NCBI GenBank assembly: GCA_022606425.2
Contig: JAHDVF020001598.1
Span: forward strand, 416,001 to 480,000
Source of the DNA: Lepidostoma basale
Taxonomy: Eukaryota; Arthropoda; Insecta; Trichoptera; Lepidostomatidae
DNA: 64,000 bases
Direction: 5' to 3'
The translations under genes were made by a program, and so were the position numbers. Positions 30,835-40,246 of the stretch are shown here, piece by piece. The notes beneath the pieces were generated by a model. That model did not search any database. It saw nothing but the letters and a program-made list of their open reading frames with translations, and was not told the DNA's origin. Each line of letters opens with the position of its first letter. Position 1 is the stretch's first letter.

Positions 30835-30896
30835 ATTGATAAGCGTTATTTATTGTTCCTAAAACAATAATGTAAAACTCCATATTAAACAGTTAA
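30835..30896. repeat. HH-A end fragment
   Basis: 'attgttcctaaaacaataatg' and 'actccatattaaac' match the outer end of HH-A in reverse. Confidence 0.55.
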
Positions 30897-31290
30897 TACC
30901 ATTGAAAACATATAGCATTATCAAATAGAAGAGCAATAATAACATATGGCGTCGAAGCAAGGGCAGACACAGCAAGGACCAAACAAGTTTTGAGACCAAG
31001 ACGTTGAGGGATCGCGTTAGGAACACCAGAATAAGAGAGATATGTGAGGTTGAGGATATTATAAGATGGAGCAGACAGCGAAAAAGGGACTGGTACGGTT
31101 ATGTTCAAAGGATGGACACCACCAGACTCCCATATATTGCATTGCATAATCAACCTCATGGGACTCGTCCTCGTGGAAGACCTCATAAAATATGGAAGGA
31201 CAGCAGGGAATCTACCTCACAGGAGGAGCAACACTATGGAGAACGGACCACATATGGTAGGTCTACAATAAGAAAAAAGAAGAAGAAGAA
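30897..31290 (+). pseudogene. LINE-N 3' end
   Basis: Frame 31,004-31,297: MRDRVRNTRIREICEVEDI, RQRKRDWYGYVQRMDTTRLP, HNQPHGTRPRGRPHKIWKD, ending in an AAG repeat (31,270-31,291). In another frame upstream comes ITYGVEARADTARTKQ, where a small deletion shifts the frame (near 30,985). This is the tail of an RTE-like RT. Confidence 0.8.
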
Positions 31291-31386
31291 GGAATAGAAG
31301 AGCGTTGGCTAGGAACGACAGGCATGGAAGCAGATGGAAGAGGCTTACGTCCAGAAGTGGACAGAAACAAGCTGATGATGATGAAG
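31291..31386 (+). pseudogene. LINE-M 3' tip
   Basis: Another frame reads AWKQMEEAYVQKWTE-type codons ('gcatggaagcagatgg', 'aggcttacgtccagaag'), the last 25 codons of LINE-M, then ATG repeats. Confidence 0.6.
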
Positions 31387-31521
31387 ATACAATGGTACAC
31401 AATGAAATAAAAGTACACAATGAATTAAAGACGCCCTTATATTCCTTACTAATTACTATTATAAACACTAAATAAAACGATGTTTTTTAACTACTTCCAC
31501 TTTTGTCTTTATTTAGACAGC

Positions 31522-31554
31522 GACCGGTTTCGCCAGGCTCGCTGGCATCGACAG
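31522..31554 (-). ncRNA. hammerhead-like motif, HH-B type
   Basis: Mirror of the motif at 31,627 on the minus strand with the same core, CTGTCGA, stem II GCCAG/CTGGC, GAAAC, CG, GTC. Confidence 0.5.
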
Positions 31555-31626
31555 ACTGGTCTAATAATAAAAATTAAAAGACTAATAATAAAAATTAAAA
31601 CCCATTGTATTAAACACGAGACCAGT

Positions 31627-31659
31627 CTGTCGATGCCAGCGAGCCTGGCGAAACCGGTC
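31627..31659 (+). ncRNA. hammerhead-like motif, HH-B type
   Basis: CTGTCGA, spacer T, perfect stem II GCCAG/CTGGC with loop CGAGC, GAAAC, CG, GTC. Four stem I pairs are possible: GCTG after the site with CAGT before the core (one G-T). Core position 6 is T instead of A, so catalysis is doubtful unless the alignment is off by one. Confidence 0.55.
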
Positions 31660-31719
31660 GCTGTCTAAATAAAGACAAAAGTGGAAGTAGTTAAAAAACA
31701 TCGTTTTATTTAATTATTA

Positions 31720-32312
31720 TTTAAAATGAACTTCTATCAAGAGATTTCAGTAAAATCATTTGATTATATTATAAACACATTTATTGTATAATACAATATT
31801 TAGTTTTCTTTCTTTTAAGTTAAAAATAAATAATTATTACTTATAAGCATTATTAAATATTTACATTACGCCACTGACAAATCATAAGCTTAACAAAAAA
31901 TAGTATTAAAAGACATTTATAGGTGAGCGTTGATTGATATCAAAGGTACCGCTGATACAAACTATAAGATTCTTATTTGTTTTGCTTTATCTGCTTTTAG
32001 ATCTAAGTTTAATGTGCTTAAGATGTGATAGAGTAAAGCTACTTATGTATTATATGATCAGGCAACAATCTTATACTTTTGTGTTATTGATACACGAAGC
32101 TTATATGCATACAAAGAGATAAGCAAAAGAAACAAGGAATTGAATTTAAATTTGGAACATATTGTAAAAACATATTTTTTGTTGTTTCGATATATTTTCG
32201 TCGGTTCTTGAGTCAATATATTATTAACAAACATGTTTCTTTCGTATTTGCCATCACTTTGTGTTGTGGATTCACATTTTATTAAACATTTAAAAACATT
32301 GCATATTTTTTT
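31720..32312. other. AT-rich non-coding DNA
   Basis: An HH-B border piece at 31,740-31,765 ('gagatttcagtaaaatcat'). No gene. Confidence 0.4.
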
Positions 32313-32314
32313 TT

Positions 32315-32875
32315 TTAGAAATTTAAATACCTCGGCAGCATACTAATGCAAATCTCTTGACCCAGATGTAGAGATAAAATACAGAATCGAGGCAGCAAGA
32401 GCTACATTTAATGAATGAAATCACTCTTCTGAAATGATAACATTAATTTGAAACTCCGCCAGAATGGTTGTATGCATGTGAAACGTGGACCTTAAAAGTG
32501 AACTCAATTAACAGACTGGAAGCATTTGAAATGTGGCTCTATCACCGAATGCTCAGAATTTCCTCGACAGACATGATGATTACCAGTACCGAAGTTCCGA
32601 GGCGAGCTAGAGTTGACAGGGAGCTGTTGTCAACTATCAAGGTTAGGAAGATTTCACATTTGGATCATGTATTGTGTGGGGAAAAATACCACCTTCTTCA
32701 ACTGATATTGGAAAGGAAAATTGAGGGAAGCCGAAGGCCAGGTAGGAGGCAGGTGTCCTGTCTGCGAAACGTGAGAGAGTGAACCGGCATCCGAAGTGTG
32801 GAGGAGCTGTTCTAAGGTTTGCCTAGGTGATCAACAACGTTGGAGGGACCCTACAGGGCACTTGAAGAAGATTAA
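32315..32875 (+). pseudogene. LINE-L 3' half
   Basis: 'aaatacctcggcagcatac' encodes KYLGSIL (32,320). Then come ACETWTLKVNSINRLEAFEM and FEMWLYHRMLRISSTDM (frame 32,468-32,782), RRARVDRELLSTIKVRKISH, VLCGEKYHLLQLILERKIEG, and a shifted VREWTGIRSVEELF-like end near 32,800. Contains stops and one frameshift after RNVRE. The best overview of the LINE-L C-terminal region. Confidence 0.8.
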
Positions 32876-32914
32876 ATTTACACTTTGAACGTATTTAACA
32901 CTTCCTTATGTAAG

Positions 32915-33012
32915 GAAGTGAATCTTCGAGCTGGTACAAGAATGATGAAAGTAAGATAAATGCGGTAGAAATGAGATCACTTTACAAAACGAACTACGAT
33001 AGAATAAAAATT
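32915..33012 (+). mobile_element. LINE-K relic
   Basis: 'aagtgaatcttcgagctgg' and 'gatgaaagtaagataaatg', 'gtagaaatgagatc' correspond to SEAW and DESKINAVEMRS. Surrounding sequence is lost. Confidence 0.6.
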
Positions 33013-33039
33013 GTTGTGAATAGAAAATTCAAAATTTTG

Positions 33040-33125
33040 TTCATTGAAAAAGGTTGAGTCAGAACCAAAACATGCCTGAAAAGTGAAATAAAGTGTTGTA
33101 AAAATACGAAGTGTAGTTATATAAT
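33040..33125 (+). repeat. HH-F relic
   Basis: 'cattgaaaaaggttgagtc' and 'agaaccaaaacatgcctg', then 'aataaagtgttgt', in the HH-F order. GAAAC has become AAAAC and GTC is GCC: an inactive copy. Confidence 0.6.
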
Positions 33126-33254
33126 ATTTATTCAAATGATGTAAAATTCCATATTAGAATAATTAGACGGGTTTCGACGTTTTAAAGAAAAATATTCTAT
33201 CCTCGAAGATAAGCGTTCCTGCGCTCCGAAAAAATTCAAAGACAAAGAATTGCA

Positions 33255-33368
33255 AGCAGTGTGATGGATGTTGGCATCATCAGGTGTTACAATAAACTGG
33301 TTAAGTCTATTTATTGTAGCAGCTGTCGCGACACTCTCAGTGAATAAAAAAAAATTATGATATTGTAA
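33255..33368. repeat. HH-C relics
   Basis: 'gatgttggcatcatcaggtg' (minus) and 'agcagctgtcgcgacactc' (plus) are HH-C pieces with the middles deleted. Confidence 0.55.
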
Positions 33369-33490
33369 CAGTGTTTTAAATTTTAGCAGTAATAAAGATA
33401 TTCTTTATTAGCTTTTTTAAATAAAGTTTCAAATATAAAAAATAAAAAAAACAGCGAGATCTTATTTGTAACCCTAATATAATAATAATA

Positions 33491-33688
33491 AAAAAACTAA
33501 CTAACCATCACGCCGTCTCCCCGAGAGGGTAGGCAGAAAGAATAAACTGCCACACTTCTATCGATGCGGCACTCCATACTTCTCTTTTCGCCCCCGCAAG
33601 AGACGCGGTGTGATGGGTTGCGAACCTCATAGCAAACCAATAGGCATCTCCCGCGCACATTTCGATCGTCCAACGTCTATAAAATAAA
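33491..33688 (-). repeat. SINE-KS: short element with LINE-K 3' end
   Basis: Minus orientation. The low end is the LINE-K tail (TAAC repeat, complement of GGGGAGACGGCGTGATGG, then 'gtaggcagaaagaat'). The rest is an unrelated 130-base head with 'gcggcactccat', 'cttttcgcccccgc' and, in complement, GGTTCGCAACCC, which resembles a Pol III B box. The same head plus tail occurs at 35,308 and 47,036. The shared LINE end suggests mobilisation by LINE-K. Confidence 0.75.
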
Positions 33689-33819
33689 TCTTAAACAAAT
33701 TATATAAAATACAATGATATAAAATAAAATAACAAATAAAAATAAATGATATAAATAATAAAAATGTAATATGTCTTTAAACTATTATATACTCGTATAT
33801 ACAATTTCATAACTACTCT

Positions 33820-33962
33820 TCTTTTTTTTTTTGTCCTGTCACATTTCCGTGGTGCATAGGGCCTCAAGGAACCTTCTCCACCCGACTCTATCGTCATCTA
33901 TGCCTAACATCATCCCAAGTGAGGCCTGCCGCCTTAACCTCGTCCTGCAGGGTTCTTCTGAT
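33820..33962 (-). pseudogene. LINE-O 3' end
   Basis: Minus strand: complement of the codons RTLQDEVKAAGLTWDDV, RVGWRRFLEALCTTE and the end CTGTCACAGG-like flank. Same as 18,290-18,385. Confidence 0.75.
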
Positions 33963-34448
33963 ATAATAACATTTCTAGAAAACAGACGTTTTAATTTTTA
34001 TTAACAAAAATATTATTAAATTAAACTATTCAAGATATTCGATTCAAGTTACATCAAAAGAATATGTTTCCTTGTGGTCTTTATAATCGAAAGCAGAACT
34101 AGGATTACCACCAATAATACGGGTATATCTGTGGCACTCAAACACACCTGAGATTTAATCCATTTATACACCTGCTCATTGGCTTTGTATACGTACTGAC
34201 TGAGCCGAACAATTCCTACACAAAGGGGTTCACTCGTACCTTTGTTGGTTATTTAGAAAAGATCTTAAATGGAATACTGTAAATAGAAAGATTTTTTTAA
34301 AGGGGAATCCTTCGAGTTACAAAATTATATACATATTTTCAATATAATCTCATTTATAGTTAATTGATATAAATGAAAAACGCCTGTTTTCACGACGTTG
34401 TTTTTACTTTTTATATGAATGGCATGTTTCAATGGTTAAATTATATAT
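33963..34448. other. non-coding DNA with HH-A pieces
   Basis: 'atttctagaaaacagacg' at 33,970 and 'tgaatggcatgtttc' at 34,415 are HH-A pieces. Between them I see no known repeat or gene. Confidence 0.4.
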
Positions 34449-34450
34449 GT

Positions 34451-34724
34451 TTTTTTGAGAGGTTTGGTTTTCAAACTAACACCATTGTTTTTACAGACTG
34501 TCAATTTGATAGTTGATAGTTGATTTGTAGTCAGTACGTTTTGCCATTTTACACAATAGCTCGGAAAAGTTGTCGAAAATTAGACTTCACGATTGTGCAT
34601 ATCACGATTGATCATGTTTAAACAATAATGGCATAAAACTATCTATTTAATAAAGCCAATATCATAGACATAAACATTATTTGAATGTGTTTTATTTCAT
34701 GTTGAATTTGTATACCTCTTAAAA
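34451..34724 (+). mobile_element. Tc1-like MITE, copy 1
   Basis: Begins TTTTTTGAGAGGTTTGG and ends TACCTCTTAAAA, an imperfect short inverted end. The left 110 bases match the non-coding start and the right part the coding end of the longer element at 42,604-43,080. The junction between them lies near 34,555: the whole transposase centre is missing and only 'aaaagttgtcgaaaattag' onward, equal to VVENxTSRL, is kept. Inactive. Confidence 0.75.
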
Positions 34725-34758
34725 GTATACGCTTTATGTAATAATGTGTATAAGGGTG

Positions 34759-35060
34759 TTTTTTTAGAGGTATACATATTAAAAATGAAAAAAAGGACAT
34801 TAAAATAATGTTAATGCCTATGATATTGACTTTATTTAATAGATAATTTTATGCCATTATTGTTTAAATATGATTTCGGGCATATGAACGCCACGTCTAG
34901 CTCGAATGAAACGCAATCGTGAAGTCCGATTTTCGACAACTTTATCGAGCAATTTGGTGAAATGGCAAAACGTACGGACTACAAATCAACTGTCAACTGT
35001 CAAATTGATAGTCTGTAGAAACAACGTTGCTAGTTTAAAAACCAAACCTCTAAAAAAAAC
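34759..35060 (-). mobile_element. Tc1-like MITE, copy 2
   Basis: Opposite orientation to copy 1. The minus strand reads KVVENRTSRLRFIRARRGVH, then MPEIIFKQ and a stop, the C-terminus of a Tc1/mariner-type transposase, directly joined to the 5' untranslated end ('gcaaaacgtacggactac' in complement). Same deletion as copy 1, so both come from one internally deleted progenitor. Confidence 0.8.
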
Positions 35061-35109
35061 ACGCTATACTTTTGAAATAACATGAACCAAAGATGCCAGT
35101 GTAGGTACA

Positions 35110-35305
35110 ATGGGGTTATAGTGCCAACCCTTATTTATGAAAGTGAAGCTTAGAGTTGACAGAAAAAGATGTACTATAGTATACCTTATGAAGAAGTAAG
35201 AAAGGAATGTAAGGCGGACGAATGCATCCTTAATGAAATTAAGAATGGGTCATTAAGATGTTTTGGACAAATGGAACGAATGGTTGAGAGAAGAATGGTT
35301 AAAAT
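35110..35305 (+). mobile_element. LINE-K, diverged fragment
   Basis: Pieces of VPTLIYESEA, RKECKADECILNEIKNGSLR, CFGQMERMVERRMVK. Closest to the subfamily at 35,838. Ends at a short AT-rich join to the next element. Confidence 0.7.
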
Positions 35306-35307
35306 AT

Positions 35308-35502
35308 ATACAAAAACTAACTAACTAACCATCACGCCGTCTCCCCGAACGGGTAGGCAGAAAGAATGGACTGTCACACTTTAACCGATGCGGCACTCCA
35401 TCCTTATCTTTTCGCCCCCGCGAGAGACGCGATGTGATGGGTTGCGAACCTCATAGCCACCAATAGGCATCTCCCGCGCACACTTCGACCGTCTAAAATA
35501 TA
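35308..35502 (-). repeat. SINE-KS copy 2
   Basis: As at 33,491, with 'taactaactaactaacc' tail, 'gtaggcagaaagaatgg' and 'cttttcgcccccgcg', ending 'gcgcacacttcgaccg'. About 190 bases, slightly better preserved. Confidence 0.8.
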
Positions 35503-35529
35503 TACATATATAGTTCATATAAAACAATA

Positions 35530-35752
35530 TAACCAACACGCCGTCTGCATGACGGGGTAAGCAGAAAGAGTGGACCGCCACACTATTGTTTCCTGACACA
35601 CTTCTCTCGCTTCTTCAAATTCATACATCGTGTTATGCACACACATCGATTTTCCGACTCCTCGTGTGGCGGACATTTAACATTTGATTGTGATACGCTT
35701 TTTCCAGTCTTCCTCTATTTTTTTCTCTTTACATCGTTAACATTTGAATTAC
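35530..35752 (-). mobile_element. LINE-K 3' fragment
   Basis: 'aacacgccgtctg', 'gacggggtaagcagaaag', then the complement of ARSRKIDVCA-type codons and ERGRL-like remains. Opposite orientation to the neighbour at 35,838. Confidence 0.7.
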
Positions 35753-35837
35753 GTATATTGCCGTTACCATTCTTTTTTCATTTTTCTATGTAGGTATCCA
35801 TCTTTCTTTATTTTGTTCCTATGTTATAGTTATAGAA

Positions 35838-36240
35838 AAAATGCAGTAGAGATGAGGTCCCTAAGACGTATGTGTAGTAGAACGATATACGACAGAATCT
35901 CAAATGCTGATATAAGAAAGGAATGTAAAGCGAAAGAAGGTATTATGAACAAAATTATGAAAGGATCGCTGCGTTGGTTCGGACATATGGAACGCATGGA
36001 TGGAGAAAGCATGGTTAAAAAAGTATACGTTAATGATGTAAATGGAGTACGGAATCGAGGCAGACCGAGTAAAACATGGCATGACCAAATTAATCAAAAT
36101 TTAAAGGTTGGTCATGTTAAAAGTCGGAAGAATCGACGTGCGTGTATGAATGTGGAGGAATCTAGAAAGGTGTGCCAGGATAGAGTAGTGTGGCGGTCCA
36201 TTCTCTCTGCTTATCCCTACGGGGAAACGGCGTGATGGTT
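35838..36240 (+). mobile_element. LINE-K, undamaged C-terminal frame
   Basis: Frame from about 35,838 to 36,235 without a stop: NAVEMRSLRRMC, YDRISNADIRKECKAKEGIM, KGSLRWFGHMERMDGESMVK, GRPSKTWHDQINQNLKVGH, RKVCQDRVVWRSILSAYPYG, then ETA and stop. This is the region after the RT domain. It lacks the TTAG tail. A subfamily distinct from that at 49 kb (KEG for AND; VCQDR for ICQER). The leading Met at 35,744 belongs to flanking AT-rich DNA. Confidence 0.8.
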
Positions 36241-36334
36241 TATTTTTGTTGTTGTTATGTTAAAGAATATGTCTTAGAACAAAATCTTAGTTGATTTTTT
36301 TCTCTTATTTTATAGTATGCATTCGACAATCATA

Positions 36335-36425
36335 TTCAAATCTAAGAGATCTCATTTATACTACATTTATTCTACTTTCATCCTTCTTCAACCAGTTCCA
36401 TGCTTCACTTCCGTACATCGTGTAT
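36335..36425 (-). mobile_element. LINE-K fragment
   Basis: 'ctaagagatctcatt', 'tttattctactttcatcc' and 'agttccatgcttcacttc': the complement of SEAWNWLKKDESRINVV-like codons. Confidence 0.65.
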
Positions 36426-36836
36426 TATATAATGCTGGTTACTTAAAAATCAATCATAAATGCTTTAACCTTATCAAAACCACGAGAAGACGTGTGCTAA
36501 TTACAGTAATCTTTTTTTCTTATCGCTGTGGACGAGTGTAGGTTTTTTAAATGTCACTATTTGATGACAACTTGCGTTACTTTGAAGTCCTGAAACACAA
36601 GATTTCAATCAGATTATCCGACGTTAACATGGAACATGTCAGATGTTGGCAAACCTAATTTAACTTCTCTTAACGTGTCTCGATTGCTAGACCTTAACAG
36701 AGACAGAGACGGCATCAGAACATTGAATTCTGATTTTTAAGACATTGCTCAATCTATAATAATTTCTTATCATTTTATGTGTAAATAATTTTTTCAAAAA
36801 TATTTAATTTAAATAATAATGAAATCGAATCTACAA
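36426..36836. other. non-coding DNA without recognised repeat
   Basis: No reading frame or family recognised. Confidence 0.35.
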
Positions 36837-36837
36837 G

Positions 36838-37178
36838 ACTGGTTGGTCTTTTTCTTCCCGATAGATATCTCCGACAGCGACAGCACAGATAGTTTTACCT
36901 ACCGGCCGCCAGAACCATTCTGCCTCTGGTGACACCGGTGGGAAGATCAATTAGTCTGCTGAACGCGGTCTCCTCGGAGATCGACGTCTTTCATGTTAGT
37001 GAAAGTACGTTCAGGGGACAAATATTCTTGACTTTGGAAAGTATCTTGTCTTCCTAATGTCGAACCATCACTAATGCGTTCCTGGTTAAAAATTCCTGTA
37101 CTCAATAGATGCCTTAAACATTTATGCTGTTTGTAATGTCATTTGAGTAAATAAACTGATTTGATTTGATTTGATTTG
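36838..37178 (+). pseudogene. LINE-P 3' end
   Basis: 'tagatatctccgacagcg' onward, encoding DRYLRQRQHR-like codons, PPEPFCL and RSTSFMLVKVRS, then an untranslated end with 'aaataaactgatttgattt' and TTGAT repeats (37,152-37,178). Same as 53,640. Confidence 0.75.
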
Positions 37179-37575
37179 ATTGAAGACATGCGCACGTCCT
37201 ATAATGACATATGGAATAGAAACGAGAGCTGACACCATCAGAACAAAAAGTCTCCTAAGAACCACAGAAATGAAGACTCTCCGATCCGTTGCGGGAACGA
37301 CAATCCGAGACAGAATAAGAAATTCTGAAATAAGAAAGATCTGCAATGTAGAAGATGTCGTGCGATGGGGAAGACTGAGAAGACGCTACTGGAGAGATCA
37401 TGTGGAAATAGCATATTCTGAAAGAGTAATAAATATAGCCGCAAATAAAGTACCAACAGGAAATCGACCTGCAGGAAGACCACCTAAAAGATGGCGAGAC
37501 AGTTGGACATATACATCCCAGGAACAGGATCCAAAAAATAACAGGACACAGTCGTAAATAAAGCGGAAGAAGAAG
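37179..37575 (+). pseudogene. LINE-N 3' half, open frame
   Basis: Frame 37,180-37,557, 125 codons: PIMTYGIETRADTIRTKSLL, TTEMKTLRSVAGTTIRDRIR, KICNVEDVVRWGRLRRRYWR, VPTGNRPAGRPPKRWRDSW, then YTSQEQDPKNN. This is the connection and C-terminal tail of an RTE-like RT. The RT core is absent. It joins the LINE-P tail directly. Ends with an AAG repeat (37,565-37,580). Confidence 0.8.
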
Positions 37576-37589
37576 AAGAATGAAATAAA

Positions 37590-37765
37590 ATGATAATTTA
37601 TACGAATGAAAACGTTTGTCATCATTTGATAATGCCTATGACAGACTAAATATGTCATTCCCATAAATGATAGTAAATCTTCTAAAAAACAGACGTTTTC
37701 ATTTGTATTAATTATTTAATATGGAGTTTAACACCATTGTTCAAGAAATAATCAATAAAAAAAAC
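37590..37765. repeat. HH-A foldback, partial
   Basis: 'atacgaatgaaaacg', 'tttgataatgcctatgacag', a changed GCGAAAC region ('actaaatatgtcat'), then 'aaacagacgttttc' and 'caccattgttcaagaaat'. Confidence 0.65.
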
Positions 37766-37962
37766 ATGTTTTTTTAATAACTATGTAATTATGGTTTTGA
37801 CCGGTTTCGCCAAGCTTGGTTACATCGACAGACTACTGACAGATAACCTGTCTGTTGATGTCAATCAGCCTGGCGAAACTGATCGCTGTCGAAACAAAGA
37901 CAGAAGTGGGTTTAGTTATTAAAAAAAAACATCGTTTTATCTCTTTAATATTTAAAATGAAC
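37765..37962. repeat. HH-B foldback
   Basis: Arms with 'gaccggtttcgcc' (minus, motif 37,799-37,831: CTGTCGA, TAACC-like stem, GGCGAAAC, CG, GTC) and plus motif 37,852-37,884 (CTGTTGA, TGTC, GGCGAAAC, TG, ATC), then 'aaaaaacatcgttttat'. Cores altered, stem II partly mispaired. Confidence 0.65.
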
Positions 37963-38440
37963 TTCCATGAAGAGATTTTAATAAAATCATAAGGTTAATT
38001 AATTGAAATGCGGCTATTATATTGCAATTAATTAATTTATTTATCGGAACAACTATTTCGCCAAGATATAGCCTTTACAGTAGCTGGCTCATTAGATTGG
38101 AACAGTTTCCCCTCAAATTTCCCTTATTGTCATGTAATTCCTATTATATAAATAAAAACTTCCAGAAAATATTCGTATTGCAAAAGCTATTGCAATATTG
38201 CAATAGCAAGATGATAAATGCTACTTTCATGTAATACACAATAATATGAATTCTATAAAATACATGTTAAAATTTTTAATACTCTATAGTGATTATGGAA
38301 AATTAATTATTTGAAGTTAAGATACAATGTGTTTATTGATTTTGGATAAACATAACACTGCGTTAACACTGAAAATCCATAACGATGATTTATATTATAT
38401 TTTGTAGGCTTATCTTAATTTTCGGGAGAAAAATATAAAT
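37963..38440. other. AT-rich non-coding DNA
   Basis: No gene. 'gaacaactatttcgccaag' at 38,047 hints at another HH-type remnant on the minus strand, without a core. Confidence 0.35.
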
Positions 38441-38442
38441 TC

Positions 38443-38752
38443 TAACTAACTAACTAACTAACCATCACGCCATTTCCCAGGAGGGGTAGGCAGAGAGGAT
38501 GGATCGCCACACTGGCCTGTCCTGGCATACCTCTCGGGCTTCCTCTACATTCATACATCGTACCATGCACGCACGTCGATTGTTCCGACTTCGAATGTGG
38601 CCACCTTTTAGTTATTGATTAATTTGGTCATGCCATGTTTTCCTCGGTCGTTCTCAGCTTCTTTTCCCACTCACGTTGCTTGTGTACAACTTTTTAACCA
38701 TTCTACTCTCAACCATTCGTTCCATATGTCCGAACCATCTAAGGGAAATTAT
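38443..38752 (-). mobile_element. LINE-K, diverged 3' fragment
   Basis: TAAC repeat, 'catcacgccatttccc', 'ggtaggcagagaggatgg', then the complement of EEAREVCQDRP, RACMVRCMNVE and RTTEEN(M)AW-like codons up to LRWFGHMERMVE-like at 38,740. The subfamily resembles 17,706 and 58,848. Confidence 0.75.
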
Positions 38753-38754
38753 TT

Positions 38755-38875
38755 AAATTCACATCGTTTATTTTGTTCTCCCGATGATGAAGGAGTAAAA
38801 AGCCTTCGAAACAAGTCGAGAAAAATATACTCAACACTGAAAAAAACAGTGTTTTATTTCATTAAAAAAATGTGT
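38755..38875 (+). repeat. HH-E copy
   Basis: 'tttattttgttctc', the motif, then 'gagaaaaatatactcaacac' and 'aaaaaaacagtgttttattt'. The same box follows the motif of the mirror-oriented copy at 56,270. Confidence 0.75.
38781..38817 (+). ncRNA. hammerhead ribozyme-like motif, HH-E type
   Basis: CCGATGA, spacer T, stem II GAAGG/CCTTC with a 9-base loop, GAAAC, AA, GTC. Stem I is well supported: GAGAA after the site pairs with TTCTC before the core, 5 bp. Core position 4 is C instead of U in both HH-E copies. Confidence 0.6.
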
Positions 38876-38879
38876 TTAT

Positions 38880-39292
38880 TATTTAAAATGTGCGTTTAGT
38901 AATTTCTTTCAAGGGCTTCCTCATATATCTGGCATCTAAATATCCTGTGCGATAGATCAACATAATAGATATTTAATTATGCTTAAGCATCGAATGCACA
39001 GGTAGAGAGGAGACAGGATATCGAGGAGATACGAGGGTCTGGCAGCCCTTGATATTTATGCAAATGGATGATCGCCCCACACCTCGCGGCGTGAAGTCTT
39101 TTTTACCAAAGGCAACTCGCCGCCCCGTCCGGGGTAAATGGTGTCCCTGCGGTCACTTTGGGGTTCCTACTTCTATGACTATTGTATTGTACAATTGTTC
39201 CAAACAGGGTTGATACACTCAAAAAAATTAAATACAGATTCTAATTAATAAAAAAATATTCATCAATAATATAATAAAGATCTAAAAAAAAA
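38880..39292. other. apparently single-copy non-coding DNA
   Basis: Includes a GC-richer part at 39,000-39,170. No frame or family. Confidence 0.4.
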
Positions 39293-39294
39293 TA

Positions 39295-39738
39295 TTTATC
39301 CGCAATGGGTAAAATCCAGTATTTGTCTACAAGAATTTGTAAACATTCAGAATGTTGTATAAAATAACTGGTCCAAGTAGGCATAAAAATTGGAGAGACA
39401 TCTCCAGGCGTAATCTAGTACTGTTTGATTTGCAGAGACTTTCACAGTGCATTAATAAAGATTTTCTGCTTAAGGCTTCTCAATCTTAATAGATGACGCT
39501 AGTGTAGAGTGAACTAAAATGTGTAAAGATAAGTGCGGGATTCTAGCATATATACGAGTACAAGTTCCAAAAAAATATCAGGTGTGGTGGTCATAAGAAG
39601 GGCGGAATAGGAAATGTTCAACCCAACCAATGACAGGTCATAAGTCCTGTAAGCGCCCCGGCCACCACATTCTGTTCTCAGAAACACAATTTACATCTTC
39701 GTCTCTATTGAGATACAATTAATCCTTATAATAAAGAT
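39295..39738 (-). repeat. Rep-I, nearly complete
   Basis: Minus strand from 'gagatacaattaatcc' (39,710-39,726) back to 'aaatccagtatttgtctac' (39,312). All internal landmarks are present. Confidence 0.75.
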
Positions 39739-39810
39739 CTTCTTCTTCTTTTTTTAAAATAAATATAACTGCAATTAGTATTTTTACAACACTTTATTAC
39801 ACTTTTCACA

Positions 39811-39843
39811 TACATATTTCGGTTATGACATAACCTTTTTCAG
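39811..39843 (-). ncRNA. hammerhead-like motif, HH-F type
   Basis: Minus strand: CTGAAAA, spacer A, stem II GGTTAT/ATAACC with loop GTC, GAAAT, AT, GTA. Stem I pairs TGTG with TACA (one G-T). Core position 8 is A; GAAAC is GAAAT but A-T still allows a stem III pair. Confidence 0.5.
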
Positions 39844-40214
39844 TGTATAAAATTTTAACAATAAAATAAAACAGAGTGATAACTGATATACTAAAAAGGG
39901 TGGAGTTATGTATAAAGGTGGAGGGGATATAAATAGAATTGATGATGGGGGAGAGATAATGGAAACATTTCGAACATGGGAATTGAAGTTAAATTTAATT
40001 TTAAAAAAAAAAGGAATTAAAAAAGTAATGAAAATAAAATATGATATAAAAAAAAAATTAAAGTTAAATTCAATTCCCATGTTTGAAATGTTCCCGTTAT
40101 CTCTCCCTTCTTCTCAATCCTAATTATACCCTCTCCACCTTGATACATAACTCCACAAATTTTTATTGTATAAGTGATCACTCTGTTTTATTTCTATTGT
40201 TAAAACTTTGTACA

Positions 40215-40246
40215 TTGAAAAGGTTTTGTCATAACCGAAACATGTC
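40215..40246 (+). ncRNA. hammerhead-like motif, HH-F type
   Basis: TTGAAAA, stem II GGTTTT/ATAACC (one mismatch) with loop GTC, GAAAC, AT, GTC. Stem I pairs TGTG with TACA. Core position 3 is U and 8 is A. Confidence 0.5.

Larger units (their letters stand above)
31470..31718. repeat. HH-B foldback, best preserved
   Basis: Arms of about 95 bases ('cgatgttttttaactacttc' through 'gctggcatcgacagac' and the complement) around a loop at 31,563-31,617. Inside the loop 'aataataaaaattaaaa' is doubled. The arms are nearly identical, so the pair is young or has been kept alike by gene conversion. Confidence 0.8.

Noticed and set aside
37152..37178. TTGAT repeat as an independent microsatellite
   Set aside because: It is the 3' tail of LINE-P; the same tail closes the copies at 3995 and 53,985.
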